64,000 nt of DNA, taken from assembly GCF_000471905.2 (NCBI RefSeq), contig NW_006499969.1, forward strand, positions 292,524-356,523. Direction: 5' to 3'. Positions 46,965 through 58,973 of this stretch are shown one piece after another. The number at the start of each line of letters is the position of its first letter. The stretch's first letter is position 1. Below the pieces are notes generated by a model. It saw only the letters and a list, made by a program, of their open reading frames with translations. It did not search any database and was not told the DNA's origin. The position numbers were made by a program, and so were the translations under genes. Origin of the DNA: Amborella trichopoda (Eukaryota; Streptophyta; Magnoliopsida; Amborellales; Amborellaceae).

Positions 46965-47499
46965 TAAAGTTGGATGTCAATTTACCACATCGTGTAACAT
47001 ATTCATCTCTTGAACCATCAAATGTGTCATTGATACTATGGGCTTTCTGCTCAAAGCATCAGCTACAACATTAGTCTTGCCCGGGTGGTAATCGATGGTA
47101 TAATCATAGTCATTTAATAGATTCATATATCTTCTTTGCCTCATATTTAGTTCCTTCTGAGAGAATAGATTTTTGAGGCACTTATGATCTGTAAACATCT
47201 TAAACTGGACCCCATAGAGGTAGTGTCTTCAGATTTTTAAAGTGAATACTACAGCAGCAAGCTCCAAATCATGGGTCAGATAATTTTTCTCATATGGTTT
47301 TAATTATCTGGAGGAATAAGCAATGACCTTTCCCCTCCGCATAAGTGCACCCCCTAGACCTTTCTGAGAGTTGTCGGTAAAGACTACAAAGTCCTCATTC
47401 CCTTTAGGCAGGGCTAGTATCGGGGTTGTGGTCAATCTCTTCTTTAATTCTTGAAAGCTTTCCTCACAATCGTCCGACCACACAAATTTCACATTCTTC
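46965..47499 (-). pseudogene. Element E RNase H
   Basis: Blocks VWSDDCEESFQELKKRLTT, then FVVFTDNSQKGLGGALMRR (first acidic residue), YLTHDLELAAVVFTLK, MFTDHKCLKNLFSQKELNM and YHPGKTNVVADALSRK follow RT in frame, with a few stops. Only one RNase H is present, unlike the Tat elements here. Confidence 0.88.
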
Positions 47500-48399
47500 T
47501 AGGTCAGACGACTCAGAGGAAGTGCTATTTTTTAGAACCCTTCCACAAAAAGCTTGTAGTATCCTGCCAACCCCAAAAAACTTCATATCTCAGTTATATT
47601 TGTTGGCCTTCGATATTTAAGCACGGCTTCAATCTTAGAATGGTCGACCGCGATCCCATCCTTAGAAATGATATACCCCAGGAAGGTCACACTAGGAAGC
47701 CAAAATTCACTCTTACTCAACTTGGCGTGCAATTTCTCCGACTTTAAAGTTTGAAGGACCATTCTCAGGTATTGTTCATGCTCTCATATATTCTTTGACT
47801 ATACCAAAATATCATCAATAAAGACTACAGCAAAATCATTCAGAAAAGGTCAAAACACTGTGTTCATTAGATCCATGAAAGCAGCAGGGGCATTAGTTAA
47901 ATCGAATGGCATTACTAGAAACTCATAGTGGTCGTATCGGGTTCTAAACGCGGTCTTGAGAACATCCTCCTTCTTGACCCGTAATTGGTTATAACCCGAT
48001 CGAAGATCGATCTTTGAAATTACTTGGGCCCCTGGCAGCTGGTCAAAAAAGTCATCAATCCTGGGTAGGGGATACCTGTTTTTCACTATAACTTGGTTTA
48101 ATTGCCTGTAGTCAATACAAAGCCTCAGGGATCCATCTTTCTTTTTCACAAACAAAACTGGTGCACACCAAGATGACACACTAGGCTGGATGAACCCCTT
48201 ATCCAATAGTTCCTGTAATTGCTCCTTCAACTCTTTCAATTCTGCTAGGGCCATCCTATATGGGGCTTTAGTGATGGGAATAATACCAGAGGCCACATCT
48301 ATTTCAAATGTTATATCTCTTATGGGAGGCAAGGAGGCCAATTCTTCAAGGAACACCTATTGGTATTCTCGTACCACTGGGATGTCTTCTAACTTGGAT
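47500..48399 (-). pseudogene. Element E reverse transcriptase
   Basis: Clear RT blocks: [40 protein letters not shown], motif [38 protein letters not shown], and VFIDDILV with the catalytic FIDD near 47,815. It stays in one frame with stops at about 47,850, 47,805 and 47,790. This level of conservation identifies a Tekay/Del-like chromovirus. Confidence 0.9.
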
Positions 48400-48875
48400 T
48401 GGACACCTTAATTCTCTACTCCACAAGCTAAATACCCCACACACCTTTTAGTTGGGAGGCGGGAAGCCCAAAGGGCCGAAATAAGTTGTAGAGGGTAAAT
48501 GTCTGGAGTGCCCACAAAGTGTAATTCAGGTTGATGAGGGCGCCTAAAAGCCACGGTCTTAACATGGTAGTTAACAGTAGCCCGATGGGTGGACAATCAG
48601 TCCGAACCCAGAATAACATCAAAATCCTGAATATCTAATAATATTAAGTCTGCGGGTAAAACACATCCTTCTATCAAATCTTCACATGGCTTGAATACCT
48701 TATCAGTTTCTACAGAATCTCCCACAGGTGTGTGCACTACTAGTGTATAATTAAGACATGTAGGTTTAACATTTAGAAGACATGTAAAATGCGGTGCAAC
48801 GAAAGAATGAGAGGAACTGGGATCAATCAAGATTTTTTCTTCTCTATCACAGGCAAAAAGCGTACCTCTGATCAC
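48400..48875 (-). pseudogene. Element E protease
   Basis: The frame has EKILIDPSSSHSFVAPHF, the chromoviral form of the active site (usually D-P/S-G-S/A-S-H-S-F; here the Gly is Ser), and ends DFDVILGSD. It continues after a stop at about 48,597 as a short domain before RT. The missing Gly suggests an inactive enzyme. Confidence 0.75.
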
Positions 48876-48896
48876 TGAGGTAGATTCTTTGGCCTC

Positions 48897-49898
48897 TTAT
48901 TCTGTCAATGCAAATACCCGATCTTGAGTCTTCGGTCGGTTTTCCAGCATTATCATGGGGCAATCTCGGTTCCAGTGGTCGGGCTTGCCACACTTAAGGC
49001 ACATATTCAGCTTCTTATAACACTCAGCTTCAGTGTGATTGCTCCATCCACAGTATGAAAAAGTTGGGTCTAGGTTATCCCCCTTGTTGCTCGGAAAAGT
49101 CTTTTGAGCTCTCCGATTGCCTGGATAGGGTCTTCCTCTAAAGTCTTTCTTCGAGGGTGGCCGAACTTTCTTCCCAATATTTCCTGACTGAGCGGGTCTT
49201 GGCCTTCCTTCCTTCCTCATGCGAAACTTCTCACAATCCCTTTCAATGTTCATCACGAGGTCTACTAGTGGAGCATACAACTTAATATTGGCCGATAACA
49301 CTCTTCCTCTAATATCTAGTCGAAGGCCCCTCTCAAATATACTCGCCTTTCGCACCTCTGTATTAATAATGTGAGGTGCATATCGTGAAAGATCCACAAA
49401 CTTGATGGCATATTGCTGAATTGTTAACCTCCATTGCTGAAGTTCAATGAACTCGACTTCTTTTCTCTCCCTAACTGACTCAGGGAAGTATTTTTCATCG
49501 AACGCCACCAGGAAATTGTCCCAAGTGGCTTCAGTCCTTGATTCCCTCTAAGACTGCTTAACTAAGTTCCACCAATATTCAGCCTACCATTCAAGCATGA
49601 AGGCTCCTTGTCTGACTTTCTGCTCATCCGAGCACTGCAACACCTCTAGAAATTTCTCCACCTGTCTCTTCCATTTCTCGGCTTTTTCTACACCCCCATG
49701 CCCTAAGAATGTAGGAGGTGCCAACCTCTTGAATCTTTCAATCAACTCACTATCAGCTAGGTTTGGGGCAGGTGTGGATGGGGCCGGCATATTATCTTTC
49801 ATGATCTGGGTCATGGCCCCAAGTGTCCTAAAGAACTCTCCGAAAGCACCTGTATTCTTATTACTAGAGCTCACGTTGTTAGCACGAGTCCTCGTCAT
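48897..49898 (-). pseudogene. Element E gag
   Basis: The frame starts MTRTRANNVSSSNKN, with the core LIERFKRLAPPTFLG and VEKAEKWKRQVEKFLEVLQC, then FDEKYFPESVRERKEVEFIE. A basic tail precedes a true CCHC knuckle, CLKCGKPDHWNRDC (near 48,985). Stops near 49,584 and 49,550 break it. It is in the same frame as protease, RT and the first part of integrase, as in single-ORF chromoviruses. Confidence 0.88.
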
Positions 49899-49999
49899 CT
49901 TCTCTTCAACCTAGCACAAGAACATCCAATCACTAATCTTTCTAGAAACTATTCTACATACACTTTTAGAATCCCCTAGGCCAAAAATCTTATCCTGGC

Positions 50000-50012
50000 G
50001 GCTCTGATACCA
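50000..50012 (-). other. Primer binding site of element E
   Basis: On the minus strand TGGTATCAGAGCC, four bases inside the LTR. This is the classical plant PBS complementary to the 3' end of initiator tRNA-Met. Confidence 0.9.
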
Positions 50013-51079
50013 TAACTGTCACCACCCCGCCCCCTGACCCCTACCGTACCCAAATTGGAGGGTGATAGAGTGCGGGATTGCGACGTGAGGTTGCATACAT
50101 CACTCATGTGGGAGTGGCATCAACACATATAAAAAAATGCAGAATCAAAGCAAATCACAAGAAAGATAAAGAAACTCTACACACATATAAATAAAACTGA
50201 AACTTATAATTATTACAGATACAACTTGGAGTAATACAATTGTTCACCGAAGGCCTAAATACAAAAAATTGTAACTTCATTACAAACACGTGCATGGCCC
50301 ACGGCTGATAAACAAATACTAGCAAAAAGTCTTCTTGGAAAATGCAGGACCTCGGCTACCAATACGCCCTCCCAACTGCCTAATATGGACCTGTGACTTC
50401 TACTCTACGGGGTTGAAAAAGCAATATAGGAATGAGCTACAAAGCCCAGTAAGAGAATCTAGCTACTATGCATCAGCTATAAAAACATCTAGATGTCATG
50501 AATAATTCTTTCAACTATGAGCGATCACAATAGAGATAGCATTCAAATTTAGCAATCTTATCCACATATCTATCACAGATGGCATATCAAATGTCGTGGC
50601 TATCATTTAATCAACATGGTTATTATCATTCACATTCACACTTTTAACATTAACCACTCACTCCCTAATTCACCTACTCTCGAAATAGAAGCCCTATTCA
50701 TCAGGCCAAGCGAATCCCATTGTTTAGGACTTTTACCATCACTAAGGAGGGAGGGCAATGACAATGAGTGACCCGTTCAGTAATGCCCTTATACTCACAC
50801 ATACAGTCCCCAGCGCGCTTTGGGGCTTTTGTTAGACACTTGCCTTACAAGGCACGGTTCACTACTCTTTTTATAATGCACAGAAATTAGGGGGGCGCGA
50901 CCCACCCATTACACTTCCAACCAACTCCCCTCCTATCATAGGGAGTTGGGGAACACTGCCGGCCTCACTATCATACTACCACGGGTGACCCGTGCGTAAC
51001 GTCACTTAAATCGCTTTTACAATTATCAAACACATAACAGCCATTACATGATTAACACATGAAATTCATCATTTGGCAC

Positions 51080-51450
51080 TCATCATATAGCATTCACATT
51101 CATCACATGAGTATTACATAGCATTCACTAATTAGAATTTACATTCATTACTTGAATATTACATAGCATTCACTAATTAGAATTCACATTCATCACTTGA
51201 ATATTACATAGCATTCACTAAATAGCATTCACATTCCTCACATGAATATTACATAGCATTCACTAATTAGCATTCACATTCATTACATGAATATTACATA
51301 GCATTCACTAATTAGCATTCACATTCACCACATGAATACTAATTAGCATTCACATTCATCACATGAATATTACATAATATTCACTCATTAGCATTCACAT
51401 TCATTACATGAATATTACATAGCATTCACTAATTAGCATTCACACTTTGC
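51080..51450. repeat. 45-bp tandem array in the E LTR (5' copy)
   Basis: About eight units of the CATTCACTAATTAGCATTC type, one clearly shortened near 51,340. Homologous to 21,470-21,870. Confidence 0.85.
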
Positions 51451-52699
51451 AAGCACAATTCCCGGGTAGTTCTGCCAACAGTGATATACTCCCCTTAGAA
51501 AGGCATAACTTCTAAACTAGCGGGTTTTCAAGATACTCTTTACATGCAACTTTAATTATTCCTATAAACCTTTCAAATGGTGGTGGTTTGAAAGAAAATG
51601 GATTTATTTTGGTCAATCGAAATCGGTGGCAACGGAGACATCAGTTCTGAGTTTCCATGAAAGCTATCCACAGTAACATATCTTTGCATTTAATCGTATA
51701 ACTCTCAAATTAGGAAGAATTTTGAAAATTTCTAAACATGTGATTTCAATATTACTCATAAATATCTCAAAGGACAGTGTTTTGAAAGAAAACAAACTTC
51801 ATTTAGTTGGTCAAAATTCATGGCAACAGAGGCATCAGTTTTGTAATTTATTAAAACTGTCCATGGTGACCTACTGGCATATTTTGTAGTATAGGTTCTC
51901 ATTCATGGAAAATTTAAAAAAAGTTTGAATATAAACATTGTAACAGACAAACACACAGTTCAAATGGAGATGATTTGGAGGTATTTGGACACTTATTGAT
52001 TGGTCGAAAGCTCGATACAACATAGGTGACAGCTGCTGGAAATTTCTGCTGTCAATTAACAGTGACATATTCACACATTCTGGAGGGTAAATCTTAAAAT
52101 ATGAAGAATTTCAAGATAGTACAGGAATAAAAGTTGTAGTAGACAAGTATATCTCTCCTTCAAAACTAATTTGAGTCCATTCGGACACCATTTAGTCACT
52201 AAACGAATTGATACAAAACCATCCACAGTTCCTGGAAATTGCATTTCCCAACTCATTTCCCCAATTCTACGACATACCCAAGCATGAGCAATACACAAAA
52301 CCCATTTCAACTTAAACTAGATTCACAAGGGGGGGGGGAGGGGTGTTTGAAACTTTCTCACAATTAGCATAGCTCAATCATTCGTGAATTCTAACACTTT
52401 AGTCCTAAAATTCAGGCTTATTCTTACACATCCATACATATTTGTCTACATTATACTATTCTACATTTCATGCTTGAATAAAAGTAGTGATTCATAGTCT
52501 CTAAATCCACTTACGTGATGAGAAATGGTATTTGGGTAGAGAGAGAATGAGTGTGAGTGGCGTAAGGAAAAGAAAGAGGGCTTAAGTACAAGAGCTGGCA
52601 TGTGGCAAACACCTACTCATGCAACTGGACAAGTGGCATGAGTGGCAGCATGCACTCAGCAGGTGGCAGTCACTGACCATGCACGGCGGTGACATACAC

Positions 52700-52870
52700 A
52701 GCGTTGCCTTCTCTCTCTTCACAGCCGGAGTTACCTCTCTCTCTTCACAGCCGGCGTTGCCTCTCTCTCTTCACAGCCGGCGTTGCCTCTCTCTCTTCAC
52801 AGCCAGTGTTGCCTCTCTCTTCACAGTTGGTGTTGCCTCTCTCTCTTCACAATCGGCGTTGCCTCCCTTC
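52700..52870. repeat. 26-27-bp tandem repeat in U3 of the E LTR
   Basis: Six to seven units of GCGTTGCCTCTCTCTCTTCA plus CAGCCG. The 3' LTR (45,270-45,360) has about three, so copy number changed after insertion or differs by recombination. Confidence 0.8.
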
Positions 52871-52963
52871 ATACACGGCGGCAACCACTCCCACGACCAC
52901 GTGTGTCTCTTCCTTATCTCCCCGAGTGTTCACTGGCCCGAAGAAAATCTTAGGTTGTTTACA

Positions 52964-53015
52964 TAAGGGTTCAGGAAACCATAGAATTTGTCAGATTTAA
53001 AATAGGGTGTCTACA
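52964..53015 (-). repeat. Outer end of the element D 5' LTR
   Basis: It starts with TAAGG, the duplicated target of element E, and ends GGGTGTCTACA. On the minus strand this is an LTR start of the TGTAGACACCC type. The next five bases (AGTTT) would be the TSD of D, but the other end of D is gone. Confidence 0.65.
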
Positions 53016-54836
53016 AGTTTTTCATAATTTATGTCTCCACACACACATTTGTGAAAGTGTTTGATGAGATTGCATTTGAATTATAATTCTATGCTACTTT
53101 TTTTTGATGTAATTCAATATTTTACATGGCTGAATTTTGTGTATAAGTACAAATTGTCTTGTATGTATGCAATCTTATGGTGTTTAATTGAATAGAAATA
53201 TTGTTGAGGACGTTATGAGGTATTTTTTATCATCTTTTCTTGCTGTAATTGAGTTGGAAAGAGTGTTGTATTAGTAAGGCTGTTCTAGGGGTATGGTTGT
53301 AGTATCGGAACTGAGGGTCGTGTTTTAGAGCTGGCAGTTATGTTCTGTGATGAGGGACTGTTCTGTCAAGCTCATGATAAATTGTTGGATCGCTGCGTGG
53401 GAGGTGATTATTTATATCTTGAGGGTTGTGACCCTAGAGCTAAATATGGATGGTTCAGGTCGAAAGATATGAGATCATAGGGTCCAGGATGCATTTGGCA
53501 TGCATCCCTAAGCTGGTCCATAAATGAAGCTGTAAATGGCCATGATGAGGTTGCATACGACCACAACTAGGCCACATGCACTCAATCTTGGCTGCATGCG
53601 GCCTAAAGTTAGCCACATGAGCTGAATTGTTGGTAGCATGTGACCATCTTCTAGCCACATACAGCCTCCTCCAAGCTTCATGCACAGGACTTCTGGGATC
53701 CACTCTTTAACTGACATGTAGAGGCCTTATGGTCTTTTGTAAATTTCTGAAATCTTTGGATGACTGCATAATTCTAGAAACTTCTGGACCTGAAGTTGTA
53801 GTCTATATAAGAGGGAAATTATAATTACTTAGAGGGCAATTATATTCCCTAAATGCAGGGTACTGTGGTCCCCATGCGACCTGCCAACGTTTAGTACTAG
53901 CAAGCTATACAATTTACGCATAACTTTCCAATGGCAGATCTGGTGGGGGTTAGACTTGGCCGCTGGAAAACTCTTTTGATTGTACAAAATTATCAAGAAA
54001 TCTAAGGTCCAACCTATAGGTTCCCTCAGTAGTGTCGATGGTATGATAAGGGACCATTCTGCTCATGCTTTGACACATATTTTGGACCTCTTTTAGAGTG
54101 TTATGCTAATGAAGCAGAGACCTTCTTCCAAGAGCAAGGCCTCCATCTAATTCAAGAAAACTTCTAGAAGGTGATGGTGGAAGGTGCCTCCAAAGATGTC
54201 ATTTAGTGGAGTGGCCTGAATCAAACCATTATATGGTTTCTTGCCGCAGTTTTTGAGGACGTGATCTTCAATATGGAAGTGCATTTTCATCATATTTATT
54301 GAGAAAATGATTTTTGGAGATAATGCATTGGCCGAAAGATGAGACATAAAGTATTACATGCTAGTCAATAGTTTTTATTTTTTATATAAAGACTGTTCAT
54401 ATTTTTGCTTGTGCATATCACTTTTGAAAGTGAATGGAAAGTCTCATGAGTACACCCAAAAGAAAAAGAGTTACATTTCAAGGCTTGTGTTTTGTGACAT
54501 TTTATATAAAAAGGTGACATCTTGCATAAGAAAGCAGTGGTCTCAACATATAATAGCCTTCCTTTTACCTCATCTTCCAGTGTGGAAAACAGCGAGAGAT
54601 GATGCTATTTATGTGAGCAAGCTCAATTAGGGTGTGGTTTTTATGGGTTCACGGATTTTCTAAACTCGGTAGAGATACATTTTTAAACCATGTAGGAAAA
54701 TGTAGTTCTGCCCCCACAAATTTTGTTAATGACTTATTATTTTATTTCTGCACCGGATTCTAGAATTTGAAGCTTTAAAAATATCTATAAAGATTTTAAT
54801 TGAATGGTCCTAATATTCTTTTGCACGACATCACTT
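53016..54836. other. Gene-poor region between element D and the MULE
   Basis: No supported gene. A TATA-like CTATATAAGAGGG is at about 53,793. A degenerate repeat of about 33 bases with GCCACATGCA / GCTGCATGCG / GCCACATGAG words lies at 53,560-53,680. A minus-strand frame at 54,347-54,147 (HHHLLEVFLN at its end) continues with few stops to about 54,000 and may be a decayed coding fragment I do not recognise. Confidence 0.4.
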
Positions 54837-54845
54837 TTTAAGTTT

Positions 54846-55440
54846 GAGAAATGATCCAATGCAACGGCTGTGTGTTGGCAAAATCCTATCTATTAGATCA
54901 AATTAAATCCAATGGCTGAAATAAGCACTTGAATATCCATTTTAATAATCATTTTAAATTTTAAATTCAAATTCAAATTCCACTGCCCTTCTTTCCCTCT
55001 CTTGGATAAGTCAAACCGAGCCGTCACCCTCTTCAACATCTAAATCCCTAAATTCTTGCCCTCCCTATATGAGGCAAAAATCCTAAAGCACCGATCTCCC
55101 ACCATGACGATCCAGCTTTCTCTCTCTAACCATGAGGCTCTCTCTCCTACTACACTCTCTCGTTGCATCCTCCTATTCTCTCTCATGGATGCAGAGCACA
55201 AGTTGCAAGTAATTGATTTTTGCGAACCACTATGATTATTGTTGGACGAACCTGCTCTTTCTTTCTCATGGATGCAGAGCACAAGATGCAAGTCGTTGAT
55301 TTTTGTGAACGACTATGAATATTGTTGGAGGAACCTGCAAAATACCTCAAAATGGATCAATCAACTTGTGAAGAATGAAGAACCAAAATCAGTTCAAACC
55401 CTCTCACCATCTCAATGTCAATTGAAGCTGAAGCTTGATA
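54846..55440 (+). repeat. Left TIR of the MULE
   Basis: It matches the right TIR through AAATTCAAATTCAAATTC, ATATGAGGCAAAAATCCTAA and GCAAAATACCTCAAAATGGA. It is about 180 bases longer because 55,110-55,310 has extra sequence in which CTCATGGATGCAGAGCACAA occurs twice (55,180 and 55,266). Confidence 0.85.
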
Positions 55441-57969
55441 TCCAAATACTTGCATATGTAGAAGATTATGCGAATCATGGTGGCACTAAAAATTGGAAGG
55501 ATATTAAATCCAAGTTACATCAGGTATTGTATTTTTTGGATGCAAATGTTTTAGACCTTCTTGATTTTAAAAAACATTGAATTTTTGGAAGAAAATCAGT
55601 CTAATAATTTAAAACTAGGTGTTTCTATTTCAGATTTTTTCATCATTTCTTGAGTTTCCATGAGTTTTAGTTTCTTTTATTAGATAAAAATTCTAGAGAA
55701 AGAGATTCAGTAGTGAAGGTTTTGGACATGTTGGGTAATTTTAGCATGAAAATTGACCTCATTGTTTTCCCTTTTTTTTTTTTTTTTCCCCATATTTTGG
55801 TACAAGTGATTCTGTGTCACTATTTCACATGAATCCATTTTATAAAGGGTAATAAGTAGACATGCTCAGTTGCCATGTTCCTTGATAAAGTTTATGTATT
55901 GTAATTACCAGGTAGATGGTGATCCACAATAATTCATTTAATTTTGACATAGTAGGCTAATGGCTGATATATATGCCAATTGTTATTTATTTTCATATTT
56001 GAAATGAAAATTTTAAATTTTGAACTCAAAAACAAACTTTCACTGTGATTGGGTTCTCTCTGCCTATGATGATAAGAGGGTCACTCTCTCGCTCCAACAT
56101 GACCACCAAGGGCACTCTCTCTCCATCTGTTTCCATTATAGTTCAAATGCGTTATATTGTGTGCAATTTCTAGTAAATGATGTTATATGTTTTCTTATGT
56201 TTGGGGATATTGGATCTAATGTGCTGCGGCTAGTATGAATTATGAGTTTGAGTGGTAGTGCTGATTTGAGTTTCATGTCCTTTGAAACCATAGGTATTTC
56301 ATTTTTGAATTTATTTGGATCATATATTAATAACATTTTTCTGCTTGGTTTATAGTCTTTTAACTCTGACTGTTTGTCCAAATCTTTGAAAACATTCCAA
56401 ATCTAAACATTGAAAAAAAGAACGAAAACAAATCTCAACGGTAATTCTTGTGTAGAAATTTGACTCGTGATTTTCTTTTTTGGTGGTAGGAATTGCAAGG
56501 AAGCTTGTCATGGATGGTCCCAAGCTGGCAAATAAGGAATGACAAATCAGTTGTGCTTTGCAACGAGCATTGAATTTGTGTGGAGAATTCATAAAGATCA
56601 ATCACATATTATGAGATAAGAGGAAGAATGCCCTTGAATAAGCAAAACCAGAAAAGTTGAAACTGCTCTTGCTCTCATGAAAATCAGCTTATCAAGAATT
56701 GAGGGATTTTGGTGGAAGTTAATCAATATTTTTGTACTTCGCTCCACATTTTTTTTTTTTACTTTTATTGGTTGTGCAATGTACTCTCATTAGCACCATT
56801 TTTTGTAAAGAGTGCTGTCTCAAGCACCATTTTTTGTACATATGACCCTTTTCCTAGGGGTACCACTTTTTGTATAGAGTATTGCCTTCTCTTTTACTAG
56901 ATCTTGAGCTAGTTACTTCTTTTCTCAGCCCATACATGTTTCTTTTTACTGCATTTATTTGCAACTGTGATGGCAATCATTTGATTTATATGATTCATGT
57001 AATGCATTGATTACACTTGAGAATATGAAATCAATGAAGCCACACTATGCTGCTGAAATTATTTCCTCTACCAATTATTTACACTTGTTTTACATAGGTT
57101 TATCATGAAGTGTCTTGTGATAAACATTTCATATAGACTACCTCAAAGATCCCATAAACATTTCATATAGACGAAGAGAGTCCGCTCCATATTCAGTAAC
57201 AATATCATCTGGATTGATTACATTTCCCCTGCTTTTACTCATCTTATATGCCCTTGCACTTAAACAGATGTTGGGGTCCTCTTTAAGCACATAAGAGTCA
57301 CCTGATTTTCACCACCTATTGCAAAAAAAAATTTCCACAGATAGTTTGGCATACTTTATCCTCTGGTATTCTTTCATGGTGGTACTTAACGTTATCCTTA
57401 ATATTGTCAGCAGATATTAATCTTCCTTTCTGGTTTCTATTTGCGATATATTCAACCTGTCACTTCAACCATCAGAAACATAAGGGGTGATTTAACAAAA
57501 GTGGGCACAAACTGACGACTCAATGCCTACTTCTCCAAATATTATCCCCTAATTAATAATACACTGGAAAGGCTCTTTTATTGAAACAACACCCATATCA
57601 TAGAGGACCTGGAAAGGAATGAAATGTTGCTGTGTAAACCTCAAAGGTTAAACTACTCTTTTGATGCATCAACTAAGCCAGCAGAACACTACAATTTGAT
57701 TCCTACAACATGAAAACAAGGAAAATATTCACATCCCCATTATAACATGGAAAGATGTCACTAATAGACATAGATGACTAATTCATTTGTGCTTCCATTT
57801 CCACTACAGAACTTCATAGAACAAATTATTTGCATAAATAAGCACTAAAGCTGCAGTGAGTATAGTGAAGAGCACTCAGATAGGACATCCACTGCCCATG
57901 CTCATCAACAAACTGCAAGAGAGCCGCAGTGCCACATTAAGTTCATCCTTGCTTATCAATAGAACAACT
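55441..57969. other. MULE interior, possible captured gene fragments
   Basis: The frame leaving the left TIR (to 55,580) reads KLKLDIQILAYVEDYANHGG then TKNWKDIKSKLHQ, followed by CAG|GTATTG, a plausible splice donor. A second protein-like patch is near 56,500. Long T-runs (55,770 and 56,750) and UTR-like sequence follow. I do not recognise the source gene and no intact frame exists. Confidence 0.4.
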
Positions 57970-58385
57970 GGTCAATTGAAATTGAGGTGGTGAGAGGGTT
58001 TGATCTGATTTTGATTGGTACGTTTTCGAAGGTTCTTCAATCTTCACAAGTTGATTGATCCATTTTGAGGTATTTTGCAGGTTCATCCAACAATACACCG
58101 TTGGATTGTCAAGGAGGGAGATCAGTGCTTTAGGGTTTTTGCCTCATATAGAGAGGGAGAGAGTTTAGGGATTTAGATGTTGAAGAGGGCGACATCTCGG
58201 TTTGAATTATTGAAGAAAGGGAAAGAGGAACAATGAAATTTAAATTTGAATTTGAATTTAAAATTTAAAATGACTATTCAAATGGATATTCAAGTACTTA
58301 GATTTAGTTTGATTTAGTAGATAGGATTGTGCCAATACACCGTTGCATTATACTATAATACAATGGTTGCATTGGATCATTTCTC
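57970..58385 (-). repeat. Right TIR of the MULE
   Basis: Inverted counterpart of 54,846-55,440, without the internal duplication and with an extra short stretch near 58,340-58,365 (AATGCAACGGTGTATTGG on the minus strand). Confidence 0.85.
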
Positions 58386-58973
58386 TTTAAGTTTTAAAAT
58401 CCAATCTATTTGGATCGATGATTGTCAAAAATAGAAACATTCTAAAGATTTCCGCCACGAGATTTGCATTTGCCAATGAGATTTAAGTTATGACTTTATA
58501 AACAAACTAGGGGCCCTACTGTATACTTTCCCGGTTCATAATGCATGTGTTGTTAGGCAGTTCTTTAGTGAGGGTTATGTCCAACTAGAAGGATCCAACA
58601 TCATGGTCTAGTCCATCAATCATTAGAAAAGGGATAAAGGGAAGAAATAAAAAATATGCAATGGTTGCAATAACACCAAACTAATCTTCCCTTGGATGAA
58701 TGGATCCACACAAGCTGGCAAGGGCCCCACTCCCTCTACTACCCAAAAGAAAGGGCCCCCACACTCCCTCTACTACCCAAAGCCCAAACATCTTTTAGTA
58801 TTTCAAAGTGCCGTCCCCAAAGCCCAAACATCTTTTACTATTTCAAAGTGCCGTCCCCTCAACATTGTCCTCATCAACGCTTTCGGCTTGGCCAAAAGTT
58901 TTGTGCTCCCGAGGTAGTACACTGTTTGTTTACTGTTTACTCAGCAAGGCAAAACCAGATTTAGAGATACTTC
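58386..58973. other. Intergenic region with a 40-bp tandem duplication
   Basis: No supported gene. Two 40-bp copies (AGCCCAAACATCTTTTAGTA plus TTTCAAAGTGCCGTCCCC) stand at 58,781-58,820 and 58,821-58,860, preceded by a doubled CACTCCCTCTACTACCCAAA (about 58,729 and 58,762). The open frames at 58,692-59,044 come from these repeats. Confidence 0.6.

Larger units (their letters stand above)
20309..52963 (-). mobile_element. Element E: chromovirus (Tekay/Del-like Ty3/gypsy), with two insertions in its 3' LTR
   Basis: On the minus strand: 5' LTR (52,963-50,017), PBS complementary to initiator tRNA-Met, a single-frame gag-pol (49,898-45,535), polypurine tract, and a 3' LTR in three pieces (45,448-44,998, 42,070-41,911, 22,798-20,309). 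The flanks show a perfect TSD, TAAGG at 20,304-20,308 and at 52,964-52,968. The pieces add up to about 3.1 kb against 2.95 kb for the 5' LTR. The integrase tail carries chromodomain-like residues. The two LTRs look roughly nine-tenths identical by eye, so the insertion is old. Confidence 0.92.
50017..52963 (-). repeat. 5' LTR of element E
   Basis: Uninterrupted copy, TG...CA bounded, next to the PBS at its inner end and the TAAGG TSD at its outer end. It contains the 45-bp array (51,080-51,450), a short G-run (52,329-52,345) and the 27-bp array (52,700-52,870). Open frames at 52,619-53,000 are made by the repeats. Confidence 0.9.
54846..58385. mobile_element. Mutator-like element (MULE), non-autonomous, long TIRs
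   Basis: Both ends start GAGAAATGATCCAATGCAAC reading inward, and both are flanked by the perfect 9-bp duplication TTTAAGTTT (54,837-54,845 and 58,386-58,394). A 9-bp TSD with long TIRs is the mark of the Mutator superfamily. The TIRs run to about 55,440 on the left and from about 57,970 on the right. No MURA-like transposase frame was found in the 2.5-kb interior, so it needs a helper. The interior looks like gene-derived DNA. Confidence 0.9.
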
